Of a stretch of DNA of 64,000 bases, positions 1 to 8,194 are shown piece after piece (position 1 is the first letter of the stretch; the number at the start of each line of letters is the position of its first letter). Origin of the DNA: Chitinophaga barathri (GTDB lineage: Bacteria; Bacteroidota; Bacteroidia; Chitinophagales; Chitinophagaceae). The notes under the pieces were generated by a model. That model ran no database searches and was not told the origin of the DNA. It was given only the letters and a program-made list of their open reading frames with translations. The position numbers and the translations under genes were made by a program. The stretch is taken from positions 124,001 to 188,000 of the forward strand of contig NZ_RMBX01000001.1 in assembly GCF_003807585.1 (NCBI RefSeq), given 5' to 3'.

Positions 1-777
1 AATGGCCCGCATGGCGCCGGTCAGTTCGTCTTTCAGCTGGCCAATGGCAATTCCCGGTTTGGCCTTGACCATGATCCAGGGATCGGCAAAACGCCGCTCG
101 TCGATGATGGTCCTGGCGAATGTATACGGCAGTATAAATGTATTGTCGTTGATAACGCCCCCCATCAGGCTTTCTCCTTTCCGCTTCAGCACGCCTATCA
201 CCCGCGTGTTCCGCCCGCCGATCCGCACTACTTTGCCAACGGAGGCCTCGGGGGTGTAAAACAGGCCTTCCCAAATGTTCGCACCCAGTATCACCGTATT
301 GGAGCCGTTCGTCAGCTCCGTGGGGCTGAAATACCGGCCAGCCGCCAGGTCCACCGGCTGCAGTTTTTCAAGATCCGCCGTGGTGGCCAGCATCTCCACA
401 TTCTCCATATAGTCGGAGCCATATTCCACTTTCCTGCCGCCGGAACTGAAAAGGAACGTGACCGCATCGGCGGACTGTACTTTTTCTTTAACGGCTTTGA
501 GCTCTGAATATTTAGGCTCAGGGCGGTTCATATATCGCCACCATTCCCCATCTCCGTCCCATGGCCATTTCTGGAGAAATATCACGTTGTTGCCCAGTGT
601 GTTCAGATCTTTCCTGATATTGGATTCCATACTGCCCGTAACGGTCAGCACGGCGATAATGCAGAATATACCGATAGTAATGCCCAGTAAGGACAGGAAA
701 GTACGGAGCTTGTTCACCCGCAGCTCCTGCAGGGCCATTTTGAAGCTGCTCCAAAGAATTTTAAGGGTAGATAGCAT
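1..777 (-). CDS. ABC transporter permease, MacB/FtsX type (N-terminal part, runs off the left edge)
   Basis: 259 codons are visible before the frame leaves the window. The product starts with a short cytoplasmic stretch (KMALQELRVNKLRTFLSLLG), one membrane segment at about residues 26-46, and then a large extracytoplasmic MacB-type core domain (about residues 50-259). This arrangement is typical of MacB-like permeases that work with an ATPase and a periplasmic adaptor to export small molecules or lipoproteins; the substrate cannot be told. The ATG at 777 is preceded by a full promoter whose -7 box ends only 4 bases upstream, so translation starts either on a leaderless mRNA here or at Met14, which also fits the family. 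It is divergent from prfC. The family assignment is firm; the start is less so. Confidence 0.85.
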   Translation of the reverse strand, partial: MLSTLKILWSSFKMALQELRVNKLRTFLSLLGITIGIFCIIAVLTVTGSMESNIRKDLNTLGNNVIFLQKWPWDGDGEWWRYMNRPEPKYSELKAVKEKVQSADAVTFLFSSGGRKVEYGSDYMENVEMLATTADLEKLQPVDLAAGRYFSPTELTNGSNTVILGANIWEGLFYTPEASVGKVVRIGGRNTRVIGVLKRKGESLMGGVINDNTFILPYTFARTIIDERRFADPWIMVKAKPGIAIGQLKDELTGAMRAI

Positions 778-781
778 GATC

Positions 782-811
782 CAAATTTAGCATATTATAC
801 AATGCGGCCAA
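782..811 (-). promoter_or_regulatory. Bacteroidota-type promoter for the ABC permease
   Basis: Read on the minus strand: TTG (811-809), 19-base spacer, TAAATTTG (789-782). This is an exact match to the -33/-7 consensus TTG-N19-TAnnTTTG. The box ends 4 bases before the ATG at 777. Confidence 0.7.
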
Positions 812-959
812 TGGCATTATTACCGGTGGCCACATTCCCGGTTTTCCGGGAAAAAAGGGATTTGGGCTAAGAATCATGGCCGCCATCCGGGTTTAAGGAA
901 AAAAGGGGGCATGCCCGTGAAGTAGCATTCCAACTATCCGGGGTTTTCGGAGAAAAATG

Positions 960-967
960 TACCTTTG
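960..967 (+). promoter_or_regulatory. -7 promoter box of prfC
   Basis: TACCTTTG matches the TAnnTTTG consensus exactly and ends 9 bases before the ATG at 977. No convincing TTG lies at the -33 distance. The box also overlaps an in-frame TTG (965) that could be mistaken for a start codon. Confidence 0.5.
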
Positions 968-976
968 CAGCCATTT

Positions 977-2563
977 ATGACAAAATATCTTAACGAGATC
1001 AGCAAAAGGAAATCCTTTGCGATCATTGCCCACCCTGATGCCGGTAAGACCACCCTTACGGAGAAATTCCTCCTGTTCGGCGGCGCTATCCAGACGGCCG
1101 GTGCGGTAAAGTCCAACAAGATCAAAAAACACACTACCTCCGACTTCATGGAGATCGAACGGCAGCGCGGTATCTCCGTAGCCACCTCCGTGATGACCTT
1201 CGAATACAGGGACATCCTCGTGAACCTCCTCGATACCCCCGGTCACAAGGACTTTGCCGAAGATACCTACCGTACCCTCACCGCCGTGGACAGCGTTGTG
1301 CTGGTGATCGACTGTGTGAAAGGGGTGGAAGAACAAACCAAAAAACTGATGGAGGTGTGCCGTATGCGTGATACGCCGGTGATCATTTTCGTGAATAAAC
1401 TGGACCGTGACGGCAAAAATCCGTTCGACCTGCTGGACGAGCTGGAGGAACTGCTCAACATCCGCGTACGCCCCCTCAGCTGGCCTATCAACGGCGGCAA
1501 GGACTTCAAGGGCGTATACAACCTGTACGATAAAAGTTTCGTGTCTTTCGCGGCCAACCGCAAAGCCACCGATGAAGATATCCTGCCGATGGCGGACCTC
1601 AGCAGCCCCGAGGTGGACGAACTGTTCAACGCACAGGACGCCGCCCAGCTGCGCAACGACGTGGAACTGATCGAAGGCGTGTACGACGAGTTCGACAAAC
1701 AGCCCTACCTGGAAGGCAAGCTGGCGCCCGTGTTCTTCGGCAGCGCCGTGAACAACTTCGGGGTAAAAGACCTGCTGGATACCTTCGTGGAGATCGCCCC
1801 CATCCCGCGCGACCGCGAATCCAGTACCCGCCTGGTGCAGGTGGAGGAAGATAAATTCTCCGGGTTTGTGTTCAAGATCCATGCAAACCTCGATCCCCGC
1901 CACCGTGACCGTATCGCGTTCCTGCGCGTATGCTCCGGGAAGTTCGAGCGTAATAAATTTTACCATCACGTACGCCTGGACAAAGACGTGCGTTTTGCCA
2001 ACCCATACAGCTTCCTCGCACGGGAAAAGAACATCGTGGACGATGCGTACCCAGGCGATGTGGTAGGCCTGTTCGACACAGGGAACTTCAAGATCGGCGA
2101 TACCCTCACCGAAGGCGAAAATTTCTTTTTCACCGGCATCCCCAGCTTCTCTCCCGAACTGTTCAAGGAACTGGTGAACAAAGACCCGATGAAGACCAAA
2201 CAGCTTGAAAAAGGCATCTCCCAGCTCACGGACGAAGGCGTTGCCCAGCTGTTCACCCAGCACAATGGGAACCGCAAGATCATCGGCTGCGTGGGCGACC
2301 TCCAGTTTGAGGTGATCCAGTACCGCCTGCTCCAGGAATACGGCGCCTCCTGCCAGTTCAACACCCTGCCGTTCTACAAAGCCTGCTGGATCACCGGCAG
2401 CAAACAGAAACTGGAAGAGTTCATCCGCTTCAAAGGCGCGAACGTGGTGCAGGACAAGGACGGCCACCTGGTATACCTCGCCCAGTCCGAATGGTACCTG
2501 AACACCGAAAGGGCAAACAACCCGGAGATCGAGTTCCATTTTACTTCCGAGATACATAAATAA
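977..2563 (+). CDS. prfC: Peptide chain release factor 3
   Basis: A translational GTPase that removes RF1/RF2 from the ribosome after peptide release. The 528-residue length is normal for RF3. The G motifs are all present: AHPDAGKTT (residues 18-26), the switch region [18 protein letters not shown], and NKLDRDG. The RF3-specific second domain and C-terminal domain follow, ending in a short hydrophilic tail. I chose the ATG at 977 over an in-frame TTG at 965 because the latter lies inside the promoter -7 box and would only add four residues. The gene stands alone, divergent from the ABC permease, and is followed by a strong terminator. Confidence 0.96.
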   Translation: MTKYLNEISKRKSFAIIAHPDAGKTTLTEKFLLFGGAIQTAGAVKSNKIKKHTTSDFMEIERQRGISVATSVMTFEYRDILVNLLDTPGHKDFAEDTYRTLTAVDSVVLVIDCVKGVEEQTKKLMEVCRMRDTPVIIFVNKLDRDGKNPFDLLDELEELLNIRVRPLSWPINGGKDFKGVYNLYDKSFVSFAANRKATDEDILPMADLSSPEVDELFNAQDAAQLRNDVELIEGVYDEFDKQPYLEGKLAPVFFGSAVNNFGVKDLLDTFVEIAPIPRDRESSTRLVQVEEDKFSGFVFKIHANLDPRHRDRIAFLRVCSGKFERNKFYHHVRLDKDVRFANPYSFLAREKNIVDDAYPGDVVGLFDTGNFKIGDTLTEGENFFFTGIPSFSPELFKELVNKDPMKTKQLEKGISQLTDEGVAQLFTQHNGNRKIIGCVGDLQFEVIQYRLLQEYGASCQFNTLPFYKACWITGSKQKLEEFIRFKGANVVQDKDGHLVYLAQSEWYLNTERANNPEIEFHFTSEIHK

Positions 2564-2585
2564 GCAGCCCTCTGCTCAAAATACA

Positions 2586-2615
2586 GAACGGCGCCTTGAA
2601 AAAGGCGCCGTTTTC
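2586..2615 (+). terminator. Rho-independent terminator of prfC
   Basis: A 10-bp perfect stem (2588-2597 with 2602-2611, ACGGCGCCTT arm) around a GAAA tetraloop, followed by TTTT, 22 bases after the prfC stop codon. Confidence 0.85.
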
Positions 2616-2738
2616 ATGTACGACCAACTCAATTATTGTAAAGCTCGGCTATTGCGCGAGTCACAAAAGTAGGCCAGCCGCACGCCAATCATTTATGAAT
2701 TTGGTAAATGTATTTACGCAATGCGGAAAAGATTATTC

Positions 2739-3098
2739 CTAATATTCCATGAAATCATAGTAGGAAACGGTCTCGGCGCCCCCGCCGCTTGGCCATACCT
2801 GTACATAGGTATTGGCATTATTCACGGCATTTACATACACCGGGGTGGATGGGGTAAGGAATCCATACCCGTCCGCGGAATATACCGTATAGCTGCCCGA
2901 AGAAATATACAGGTAATCGCCGGACCAGCTCAAACCCGATACCGGGCCGGCACCGAAGGCATAGATGAAGTTCCAGGCAAAAGCGGGCGCATGCAAACCG
3001 GGTGCGGGATCAGGATTTCTCAACGCGGAAGTGGCTTTCATGCTAAAGCCGCAGCTAAGGATGAGGGCAGCCACAAAAAGGGAAGTTTTTTTGATCAT
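2739..3098 (-). CDS. Small secreted protein of unknown function
   Basis: 119 residues. The start is set at the ATG at 3098, because the product then begins with a clear signal peptide (MIKKTSLFVAALILSCGFSM); longer frames upstream would begin in the regulatory region. The mature part is rich in Gly, Ser, Tyr and Trp, with short beta-like runs (GDYLYISSGSYTVY) and no Cys. I do not recognise a family. It is preceded by a pair of 15-bp direct repeats with 21-bp spacing and a weak -7 box, suggesting activator-controlled expression. It is a single gene, convergent with prfC. Confidence 0.6.
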   Translation of the reverse strand: MIKKTSLFVAALILSCGFSMKATSALRNPDPAPGLHAPAFAWNFIYAFGAGPVSGLSWSGDYLYISSGSYTVYSADGYGFLTPSTPVYVNAVNNANTYVQVWPSGGGAETVSYYDFMEY

Positions 3099-3136
3099 AA
3101 GATAAATTTTTAGAGGGTTAATTGGGTTGAACACTC

Positions 3137-3203
3137 TAAAAATAACACACCTCCATTTAATCGTCTCGCCGATTCGTATCATCCTGTAGCCGATTTGTAT
3201 CAT
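3137..3203 (-). promoter_or_regulatory. Putative activator site: two 15-bp direct repeats 21 bp apart, plus a -7-like box
   Basis: GCCGATTCGTATCAT (3168-3182) and GCCGATTTGTATCAT (3189-3203) differ at one base and are offset by exactly 21 bp, two helical turns. On the minus strand a TATTTTTA box (3144-3137, one mismatch from TAnnTTTG) lies downstream of them and ahead of the ATG at 3098. Repeat spacing of this kind is typical of LytTR-family response regulators; assignment to that family is inference. Confidence 0.5.
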
Positions 3204-3230
3204 TTTAGGGGGACACTCCGGTATCCATAT

Positions 3231-3263
3231 AAAAAAATGATCCCCCGTTACCGGGGGATCATT
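3231..3263 (-). terminator. Rho-independent terminator of the DUF6934/small-protein operon
   Basis: A 12-bp perfect stem (3236-3247 with 3252-3263) around TTAC; on the minus strand it is followed by a run of seven T. It lies 28 bases after the stop of the 59-residue gene. Confidence 0.85.
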
Positions 3264-3290
3264 CATGATCGGTGGATCATATAAAATAAG

Positions 3291-3470
3291 TTATTTGCGA
3301 GTAACCCAATCTTCGGGCAGGCCATATTTAGTCAATACTTCTTTTGCTTTTTCGACCTTTTTCATGACAAACTCATCTTTGCTGTAATCCCTCATGGAGG
3401 GATCAATTGTCATTTTCCCGGTTGTAACGGTTTTTACTTCTTGTTCTTTTTTTAGTTTCTTTAAAGGCAT
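3291..3470 (-). CDS. 59-residue charged protein downstream of the DUF6934 gene
   Basis: A Lys- and Glu-rich protein with no signal peptide (begins MPLKKLKKEQEVKTVTTGKM, ends PEDWVTRK). The start is decided by a near-perfect Shine-Dalgarno, AGGAGG, 5 bases before the ATG at 3470; the frame could be opened six bases earlier at a GTG but that codon overlaps the ribosome site. Such a strong Shine-Dalgarno is uncommon in Bacteroidota. It lies 35 bases after the DUF6934 gene and shares its terminator, so the two are probably co-transcribed. Function unknown; a small partner or regulator of the DUF6934 protein is possible. Confidence 0.7.
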   Translation of the reverse strand: MPLKKLKKEQEVKTVTTGKMTIDPSMRDYSKDEFVMKKVEKAKEVLTKYGLPEDWVTRK

Positions 3471-3505
3471 GTTCACCTCCTGTTTTTTACATTACAAATA
3501 TACTA

Positions 3506-3964
3506 TTATTTCCGTATTGCCAGAAACGCCTCAAAGTTAACTCCCGGTACAAAGGCAAGCCACCTCCTATTCAATAGCCCCCTGATCTCAAACAATTTCT
3601 GTATTTCAGCCAGGTTTGCATTAATTCCCATCTGGTAAAGCCTTGTTCTCGCAGCTGTACTTCCCTGAAAATAGATCGGAAGCTGTCCATGCCGGCTTGT
3701 ATAAGCAACCACCGTTGCCGCAACTGTTGCCAGTATTTTATCCCGGTCGTTATTATTGGATGTTGTTAAATCATCTATTTCATTTTTCTCCCGGTCCAGA
3801 TCTCCAAACGCAAGGTTGGTAACCTGCTTTCCGTCAAGAATTACAAAACCATCAATTGGCGTATACGTAACGATCTTTTCAATTATTCCTTTAGGGCCAA
3901 CACTTTGGAAAGTAAAACTCGCGCAGGTTGAATCCGTGTTATAGTCATATTTCGTCAGGTTCAT
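3506..3964 (-). CDS. DUF6934 family protein
   Basis: 152 residues. The N-terminus (MNLTKYDY, then SFTFQSVGPKGIIEKIVTYT) and the central NNNDRDKILATVAATV segment match my memory of the Bacteroidota-restricted DUF6934 family, of unknown function. It has no signal peptide or membrane segment, so is probably cytoplasmic. It is the first gene of a two-gene operon with the 59-residue protein. Small genes like this often occur in variable positions in these genomes and can resemble toxin-antitoxin pairs, but nothing in the sequence proves that. Confidence 0.75.
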   Translation of the reverse strand: MNLTKYDYNTDSTCASFTFQSVGPKGIIEKIVTYTPIDGFVILDGKQVTNLAFGDLDREKNEIDDLTTSNNNDRDKILATVAATVVAYTSRHGQLPIYFQGSTAARTRLYQMGINANLAEIQKLFEIRGLLNRRWLAFVPGVNFEAFLAIRK

Positions 3965-4060
3965 TCATCCAAAACTTTAAGGTTTCGCGCAATTTATCCG
4001 CACCTCACACGCAACCCAAACTTTAGAGGAAATCCCAGTTTTTTGCATCCCCAAAAACGA

Positions 4061-4106
4061 AACGGGGTGATTGAAAATACTATTGCTAATATTCAATCAC
4101 CCCGTT
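4061..4106 (-). terminator. Long hairpin, probable terminator of the UbiD gene
   Basis: Perfect 15-bp arms (AACGGGGTGATTGAA at 4061-4075 and its complement at 4092-4106) around 16 bases. On the minus strand it is followed by TTTCG then TTTTT. It lies about 200 bases after the UbiD stop. Confidence 0.55.
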
Positions 4107-4153
4107 GAGGGATATTTTCTATAATTACTTGATTTTCAGATCACTTATCACCC

Positions 4154-4252
4154 ATCCTTCGATCATCCTTCGATGATCCTTCGGTCATCCTTCGGTGAAA
4201 CACCCTCAAACCCGCGCCACGACCGAACGCAACCGAAGGATTACCGAAGGAT
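4154..4252. repeat. 11-bp tandem repeats with inverted copies
   Basis: ATCCTTCG occurs at 4154, 4165, 4176 and 4187, an exact 11-bp period. The complement CGAAGGAT occurs at 4234 and 4245, again 11 bp apart. The two sets can pair into a stem. It lies in the 3' region of the UbiD transcript. Confidence 0.75.
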
Positions 4253-4303
4253 TGCAATACGATGTTCGTAGGTTTAAAGGCCTGACTGATAGAATTTTCC
4301 CAT

Positions 4304-6229
4304 TTACAATGCCACCACGGCGCCCTGGCCGTAGATCTGCTGTTTGTATTTGAGGGAAGGCGAAGGCAGGAAATCACCCAGCCCCAGCTTTTGCCACTTC
4401 TCATCGATGATTTTGATGGTGGCATCGTCCGCCACGATAATATTCGGCCAGTCCCGCTGGAAATCGTCCAGCTCTTTGGTTTTGATGGTGCCGTCCAGGC
4501 CCATGCAGGCGGTTACTTTATGCGCGTTGCGGCTGGAAGGGCGTTCCGCCAGGAAATTATCGCGTTTCGGATCCAGGTTGTTGCAGAAGCGCCAGAGAGC
4601 GGAAGGAAGGTCCATCGGGTCCACGGTATGCTCCACGTACAGGACCATTTTAATGCCCTCCATGCCGGGCTGTGCATACACCTGCGGGTGCAGCTCACGG
4701 AGATGGTTGCGGCGGTCCTTTTCCACGGCTATCACGATGCAGGGAATGTCCAGCTTCAGCAGCGTGGCGTTCACAGCTTTGATCTCCGGGAAAGCGGCCC
4801 GCAGCGCGGCGATGTTCACCTCCGGTGAAAAAGAGGCGGTATCAAACCGGTCGTCTGTTTCTTCGGGGAGGCGCGCGGTACCGTCAATGCACATTTTGCC
4901 GCCAAAACCCATGCGGGAGCAGGAGTGATCCAGCACATCCATCGGCCCCTGGCTGAAATAGATGTCTGTAGCCGGGTTCAGGTGTTTAAATGCGTATTGC
5001 GCCAGCGCTTTGTAATCGTTGATGCGGGTGCCCGTATCGGTTACGGCCAGTATTTTGTTGAACATCATCTGGCCGGCGCCCCACATAGCGTTCATCACTT
5101 TCTGCGCCTGGCCGGGATAGTCTTTTTGTATCTGCGCGATCACGAGATTGTGAAACACGCCTTCCACCGGCATTTCCATATCCACGATCTCCGGCACCAG
5201 CGTCATTTTGATCGGCGCGAGGAATATCCTTTCGGTAGCCTTCCCGATCCAGGCATCTTCCTGCGGGGGAATGCCCACGATGGTGGAGGGATACACGGCA
5301 TCTTTGCGGTGCGTGATGGCGGTAACATGAAACCGGGGGTACCAGTCCGCCAGGGAATAATAACCGGTATGATCGCCAAAGGGCCCTTCCCAGATCAGCT
5401 CTTCATCCGCCTCCACGTACCCTTCGATCACGAAATCCGCGTCGGCGGGCACTTCCAGTTCGGGCTGGGAAATACATCTTACCAGCTCCACTTTCTTTTT
5501 GCGAAGAAAACCGGCCAGCATGTATTCATCCACGTTTTCGGGGAGCGGTGCGGTGGCGGAATAGGTGTATACGGGGTCGCCACCGAGGATGACGGCCACA
5601 GGCATGCGCTTGTTGAGCTTTTTGTATTCGGAGAAATGTTTGGCGGATACTTTGTGTTTGTGCCAGTGCATGCCGGTCATGTCTTTTTCAAACACCTGCA
5701 TACGGTACATGCCTACGTTGCGGCTTTGGGTATGCGGGTCTTTGGTGTGGATCACGGGCAGGGTGATAAAAGGTCCGCCATCCTGCGGCCAGCAGGTCAT
5801 TACGGGCAGTTTGCCAAGGTCCGGGCTGGTCATTACCACTTCCTGGCAGGCGCCGCGGCCTGATATCACTTTCGGCATCCAGGAGGCGAACTGGCTGAGC
5901 TTTGGCAGCATGGCGAGTTTGTCCAGGATACTTTCTTTGGGTTTGGAGAGCATTTTGAAGAGCCCTTCTATTTCGGAGGCTACATCGTCCAGCTCCTGCA
6001 CGCCCAGCGCCATGCACATGCGGCGGTAACTTCCCATGGAGTTGATGAGCACGGGGAAGTCGTACCCGGTATTTTCAAACAGCAGGGCTTTGCCGCCGTC
6101 CGGTGATTTGCTGATGCGGTCCGTGATCTCCGCGATTTCCAGGTGGGGGTTCACATATTCTTTGATCCTCACCAGCTCCCCCGCTTTTTCCAGCGTATCG
6201 ATAAAATGCCTTAAATGCTTAAATGCCAT
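4304..6229 (-). CDS. UbiD-family decarboxylase (menaquinone-pathway type)
   Basis: 641 residues. A prenylated-FMN-dependent decarboxylase of the UbiD family; Bacteroidota members of this length are usually assigned to menaquinone synthesis. Visible hallmarks are RNVGMYRMQV followed by GMHWHKHK (prFMN and metal-binding region) and IWEGPFGDHTGYYS, the conserved Glu/Asp active-site segment. The start is placed at the ATG at 6229 (MAFKHLRHFIDTLEKAGEL), which fits the family; upstream in-frame codons lie in the neighbour's terminator. Menaquinone is the normal respiratory quinone of Bacteroidota. The gene stands alone, with a weak TACTTTTA box at 6261-6254. The exact substrate is not provable from sequence. 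Confidence 0.88.
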   Translation of the reverse strand: MAFKHLRHFIDTLEKAGELVRIKEYVNPHLEIAEITDRISKSPDGGKALLFENTGYDFPVLINSMGSYRRMCMALGVQELDDVASEIEGLFKMLSKPKESILDKLAMLPKLSQFASWMPKVISGRGACQEVVMTSPDLGKLPVMTCWPQDGGPFITLPVIHTKDPHTQSRNVGMYRMQVFEKDMTGMHWHKHKVSAKHFSEYKKLNKRMPVAVILGGDPVYTYSATAPLPENVDEYMLAGFLRKKKVELVRCISQPELEVPADADFVIEGYVEADEELIWEGPFGDHTGYYSLADWYPRFHVTAITHRKDAVYPSTIVGIPPQEDAWIGKATERIFLAPIKMTLVPEIVDMEMPVEGVFHNLVIAQIQKDYPGQAQKVMNAMWGAGQMMFNKILAVTDTGTRINDYKALAQYAFKHLNPATDIYFSQGPMDVLDHSCSRMGFGGKMCIDGTARLPEETDDRFDTASFSPEVNIAALRAAFPEIKAVNATLLKLDIPCIVIAVEKDRRNHLRELHPQVYAQPGMEGIKMVLYVEHTVDPMDLPSALWRFCNNLDPKRDNFLAERPSSRNAHKVTACMGLDGTIKTKELDDFQRDWPNIIVADDATIKIIDEKWQKLGLGDFLPSPSLKYKQQIYGQGAVVAL

Positions 6230-6278
6230 TGGTTCCAGCTTTCGTTCAATGGGTAAAAGTACGTTGGATATAGGGAAT

Positions 6279-6308
6279 AAAAAAAGGCTCCGTTTAAAAC
6301 GGAGCCTT
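6279..6308 (-). terminator. Terminator of the RD-rich secreted protein gene
   Basis: A 12-bp stem (6284-6295 with 6297-6308, AAGGCTCCGTTT arm), followed on the minus strand by a T run (6285-6279). Confidence 0.8.
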
Positions 6309-6334
6309 AAGGCTATTGTCGTCACCCAGGTACG

Positions 6335-6658
6335 TTACCTGTTGCCAAAAACAATCACGCCTGAAACCCTTGGCCTGCGCGGTATAGGCAGCGGGGGCGG
6401 CGGAGGAGAATAATGATAGCGCGGGCGCACCACCACTACTCTTTCCCTGCAATCATCCCTGCGGTAATCCCGATGGCGTCTGTCCACATACACTACTTTT
6501 TTGTAGTGCCCGCGTCCTCTGCGGTCATCATCACAATCGTCATAACGTTCATGCCTGTCGCGGTCACGGTCTCGGTCGTGGCCGCGGCCCCTGTGCTGTG
6601 CCTGTGTAGTTGCATAGGTTGCCCCGAGGAGGAGCATCACGAGAATCAGCTTTTTCAT
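6335..6658 (-). CDS. Small secreted Arg/Asp-rich protein
   Basis: 107 residues with a signal peptide (MKKLILVMLLLGATYATTQA). The mature protein is almost wholly low-complexity: RD and HR repeats (HDRDRDRDRHERYDDCDDD), a basic Tyr/Arg/Val stretch, then a proline run (SPPPPPLPIPRRPR). It has two Cys. I chose the ATG at 6658 because the signal peptide begins there. Similar short charged secreted proteins are common in Chitinophagaceae without assigned function; mineral, nucleic-acid or polymer binding would be guesses. Confidence 0.7.
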   Translation of the reverse strand: MKKLILVMLLLGATYATTQAQHRGRGHDRDRDRDRHERYDDCDDDRRGRGHYKKVVYVDRRHRDYRRDDCRERVVVVRPRYHYSPPPPPLPIPRRPRVSGVIVFGNR

Positions 6659-7097
6659 AGCCTGCTGTTTTAATTGTTCTCTCTGTCCGTTCATCCCCTT
6701 ATTTGCCTAAGGCGGACGGACTTGTTATCATAATTTCAAGAAGTATGCCAATAACGTTGTTCCAACGCGCATCCGCTGCCACAGCGGGTTTGGTAGCGTA
6801 ACCGGAGCGGATGAACGGAAATGCAATCCATCGTTCCGGAGCGAAAAAATGATAAACGGAAAATGTAAACATGCAGGAGAAATCATTTCATGCAAAGAAG
6901 AAAATGCGTGCATGTTTTGCGAAGAAAAAACGTTGCGGAGATGATCTTATGATGCGTATACTTTTTTGTGAGAAACGCAGGTGGTATAAAATAAAAAAGG
7001 CTGTCTTTAAAGACAACCTTTTACTTTTCTATTTGGACTTGATTGGGGGTGTACAATCACCTTTATGCAACCATCGTGCCAAAGTTATTTTATGCGA
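6659..7097. other. Intergenic stretch without a supported gene
   Basis: Contains an 8-bp inverted repeat (CATCCGCT 6770-6777 with AGCGGATG 6806-6813) and the terminator at 6992-7021. A plus-strand frame beginning at 6871 runs through that terminator into the DUF6089 gene and is rejected. Confidence 0.5.
6992..7021 (-). terminator. Terminator of the DUF6089 gene
   Basis: A 12-position stem with one mismatch (6997-7008 with 7009-7020), followed on the minus strand by six T and then ATTTTA. Confidence 0.75.
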
Positions 7098-7955
7098 TTA
7101 CATTTTGAAGCACTTCGAGAAGTTCGTGCTCCGGCCGCCGCTGCTGCTGCCGCCAATGCGGTACATTACGGTGATGCCTGAAAATGTATACCAGTCTTTA
7201 TATTTTGCGGAACCGCGCTGCGTACCATCCGTAGGGTAGTTGCCCGTCACCCCGGTTTTATTTACTTCATCGCCGCGCCATGCCCAATCCACCGCGGTCT
7301 GCCCTCTTTCCGCCAGCAGGGTGTTCTGGTCCACGTAAGTGGTGCTTACGTCGTCCAGGTAATCGGTGAAGGTGGGCCTGAGGCCTACCTCGATGCCGAG
7401 CATGATACGGTCTGTAAAGATATATTTAAAGCCCACGCCGAAGGGGATGGATATCTGGTGCAGGGAATACTGGTTGCCCCTTTCCGGATACTGCGGCAGC
7501 CCCTGCCCTTCCGTGCTCAGGCGGCGAAGCGGCACACGGGCGCCGGAAGAATCTTTTGCCGTGGGATAAAAACTGAACAAAGCCACTCCTCCGAATACAT
7601 ACGGGGTAAAACCTTTATCATCTATATCAAGGATATTAAGCTCCGCGCCCAGGTGACCTTCCCAGAGATGGGAACTGAAGCTGAGGTTGCGCGCCTGGAG
7701 GGCAACGCTTTCGTTGGACTTATCGTCCGCGGCGGCCATACCCCAGGTGAATCCTGCCCTTAACGTCAGGAAGCGGTTGATATCCCTTTTTACCAAAAGG
7801 CCCAGCATAGGACGCGTATAACTGAAGTTCACACGTTTTTCTGAAAGGTCTCCACTGTAATTGCTGATACCGGCGATTCCGCCAACGTGCCAGTCCTGGG
7901 ATTTACTAACAAAGGGGGCAGCGAGCAGTAAAACGAACCCGATGATCTTTTTCAA
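7098..7955 (-). CDS. DUF6089 family outer-membrane beta-barrel protein
   Basis: 285 residues with a signal peptide (MKKIIGFVLLLAAPFVSKSQ). The mature part shows alternating beta-strand pattern and the opening WHVGGIAGISNYSGDLSE typical of DUF6089 proteins, small outer-membrane barrels of Bacteroidota. The last residues (SGGRSTNFSKCFKM) are less typical of a barrel end. It is divergent from tamB, with about 240 bases between them. Its role is unknown, and a structural or adhesin-related envelope function is only a guess. A stretched TACTTTTTTG box (8014-8005) is a weak promoter candidate. Confidence 0.8.
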   Translation of the reverse strand: MKKIIGFVLLLAAPFVSKSQDWHVGGIAGISNYSGDLSEKRVNFSYTRPMLGLLVKRDINRFLTLRAGFTWGMAAADDKSNESVALQARNLSFSSHLWEGHLGAELNILDIDDKGFTPYVFGGVALFSFYPTAKDSSGARVPLRRLSTEGQGLPQYPERGNQYSLHQISIPFGVGFKYIFTDRIMLGIEVGLRPTFTDYLDDVSTTYVDQNTLLAERGQTAVDWAWRGDEVNKTGVTGNYPTDGTQRGSAKYKDWYTFSGITVMYRIGGSSSGGRSTNFSKCFKM

Positions 7956-8121
7956 GGTTGTAAGGTTTTAACAGGTTACTGATTACTACAACGCTTCAGA
8001 ATAACAAAAAAGTATCCGGGGCATGTGTAACCGGGAACTAAATTATACAATTTTCCACTTTATTACAATTCTAAAGATATGATTATAAAAGCCTTTTATA
8101 CCACCATAGGGCCTAAAGCAC

Positions 8122-8129
8122 TATTTTTG
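8122..8129 (+). promoter_or_regulatory. -7 promoter box of the tamB-tamL operon
   Basis: TATTTTTG matches TAnnTTTG exactly, 65 bases before the tamB start. No clear TTG at -33. Confidence 0.4.
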
Positions 8130-8194
8130 CGGCAGGTATGATATTTGAGAGAGCCTTGCTTTAACCTTTTACCATCATAAACTGTAATTAATAC

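Larger units (their letters stand above)
3965..4303. other. Intergenic stretch with repeats and a terminator
   Basis: No gene seen. It holds the hairpin at 4061-4106 and a cluster of 11-bp repeats at 4154-4252. A reading frame through the repeats on the minus strand (ending at 4141) is judged spurious because it starts inside the UbiD gene in another frame. Confidence 0.6.

Noticed and set aside
965..976. An earlier TTG start for prfC
   Set aside because: It lies inside the TACCTTTG promoter box, so would not be in the mRNA; the ATG at 977 fits the family.
893..2557. A long open frame antisense to prfC (554 codons)
   Set aside because: It lies wholly inside a clear release factor 3 gene, has no start context, and its composition mirrors the codon bias of the plus-strand gene.
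4925..5863. A plus-strand frame of 312 codons through the UbiD gene
   Set aside because: Antisense shadow of a well-conserved decarboxylase.
6871..7239. A plus-strand frame between the RD-rich and DUF6089 genes
   Set aside because: It crosses the DUF6089 terminator and enters that gene on the opposite strand; no ribosome site or promoter.
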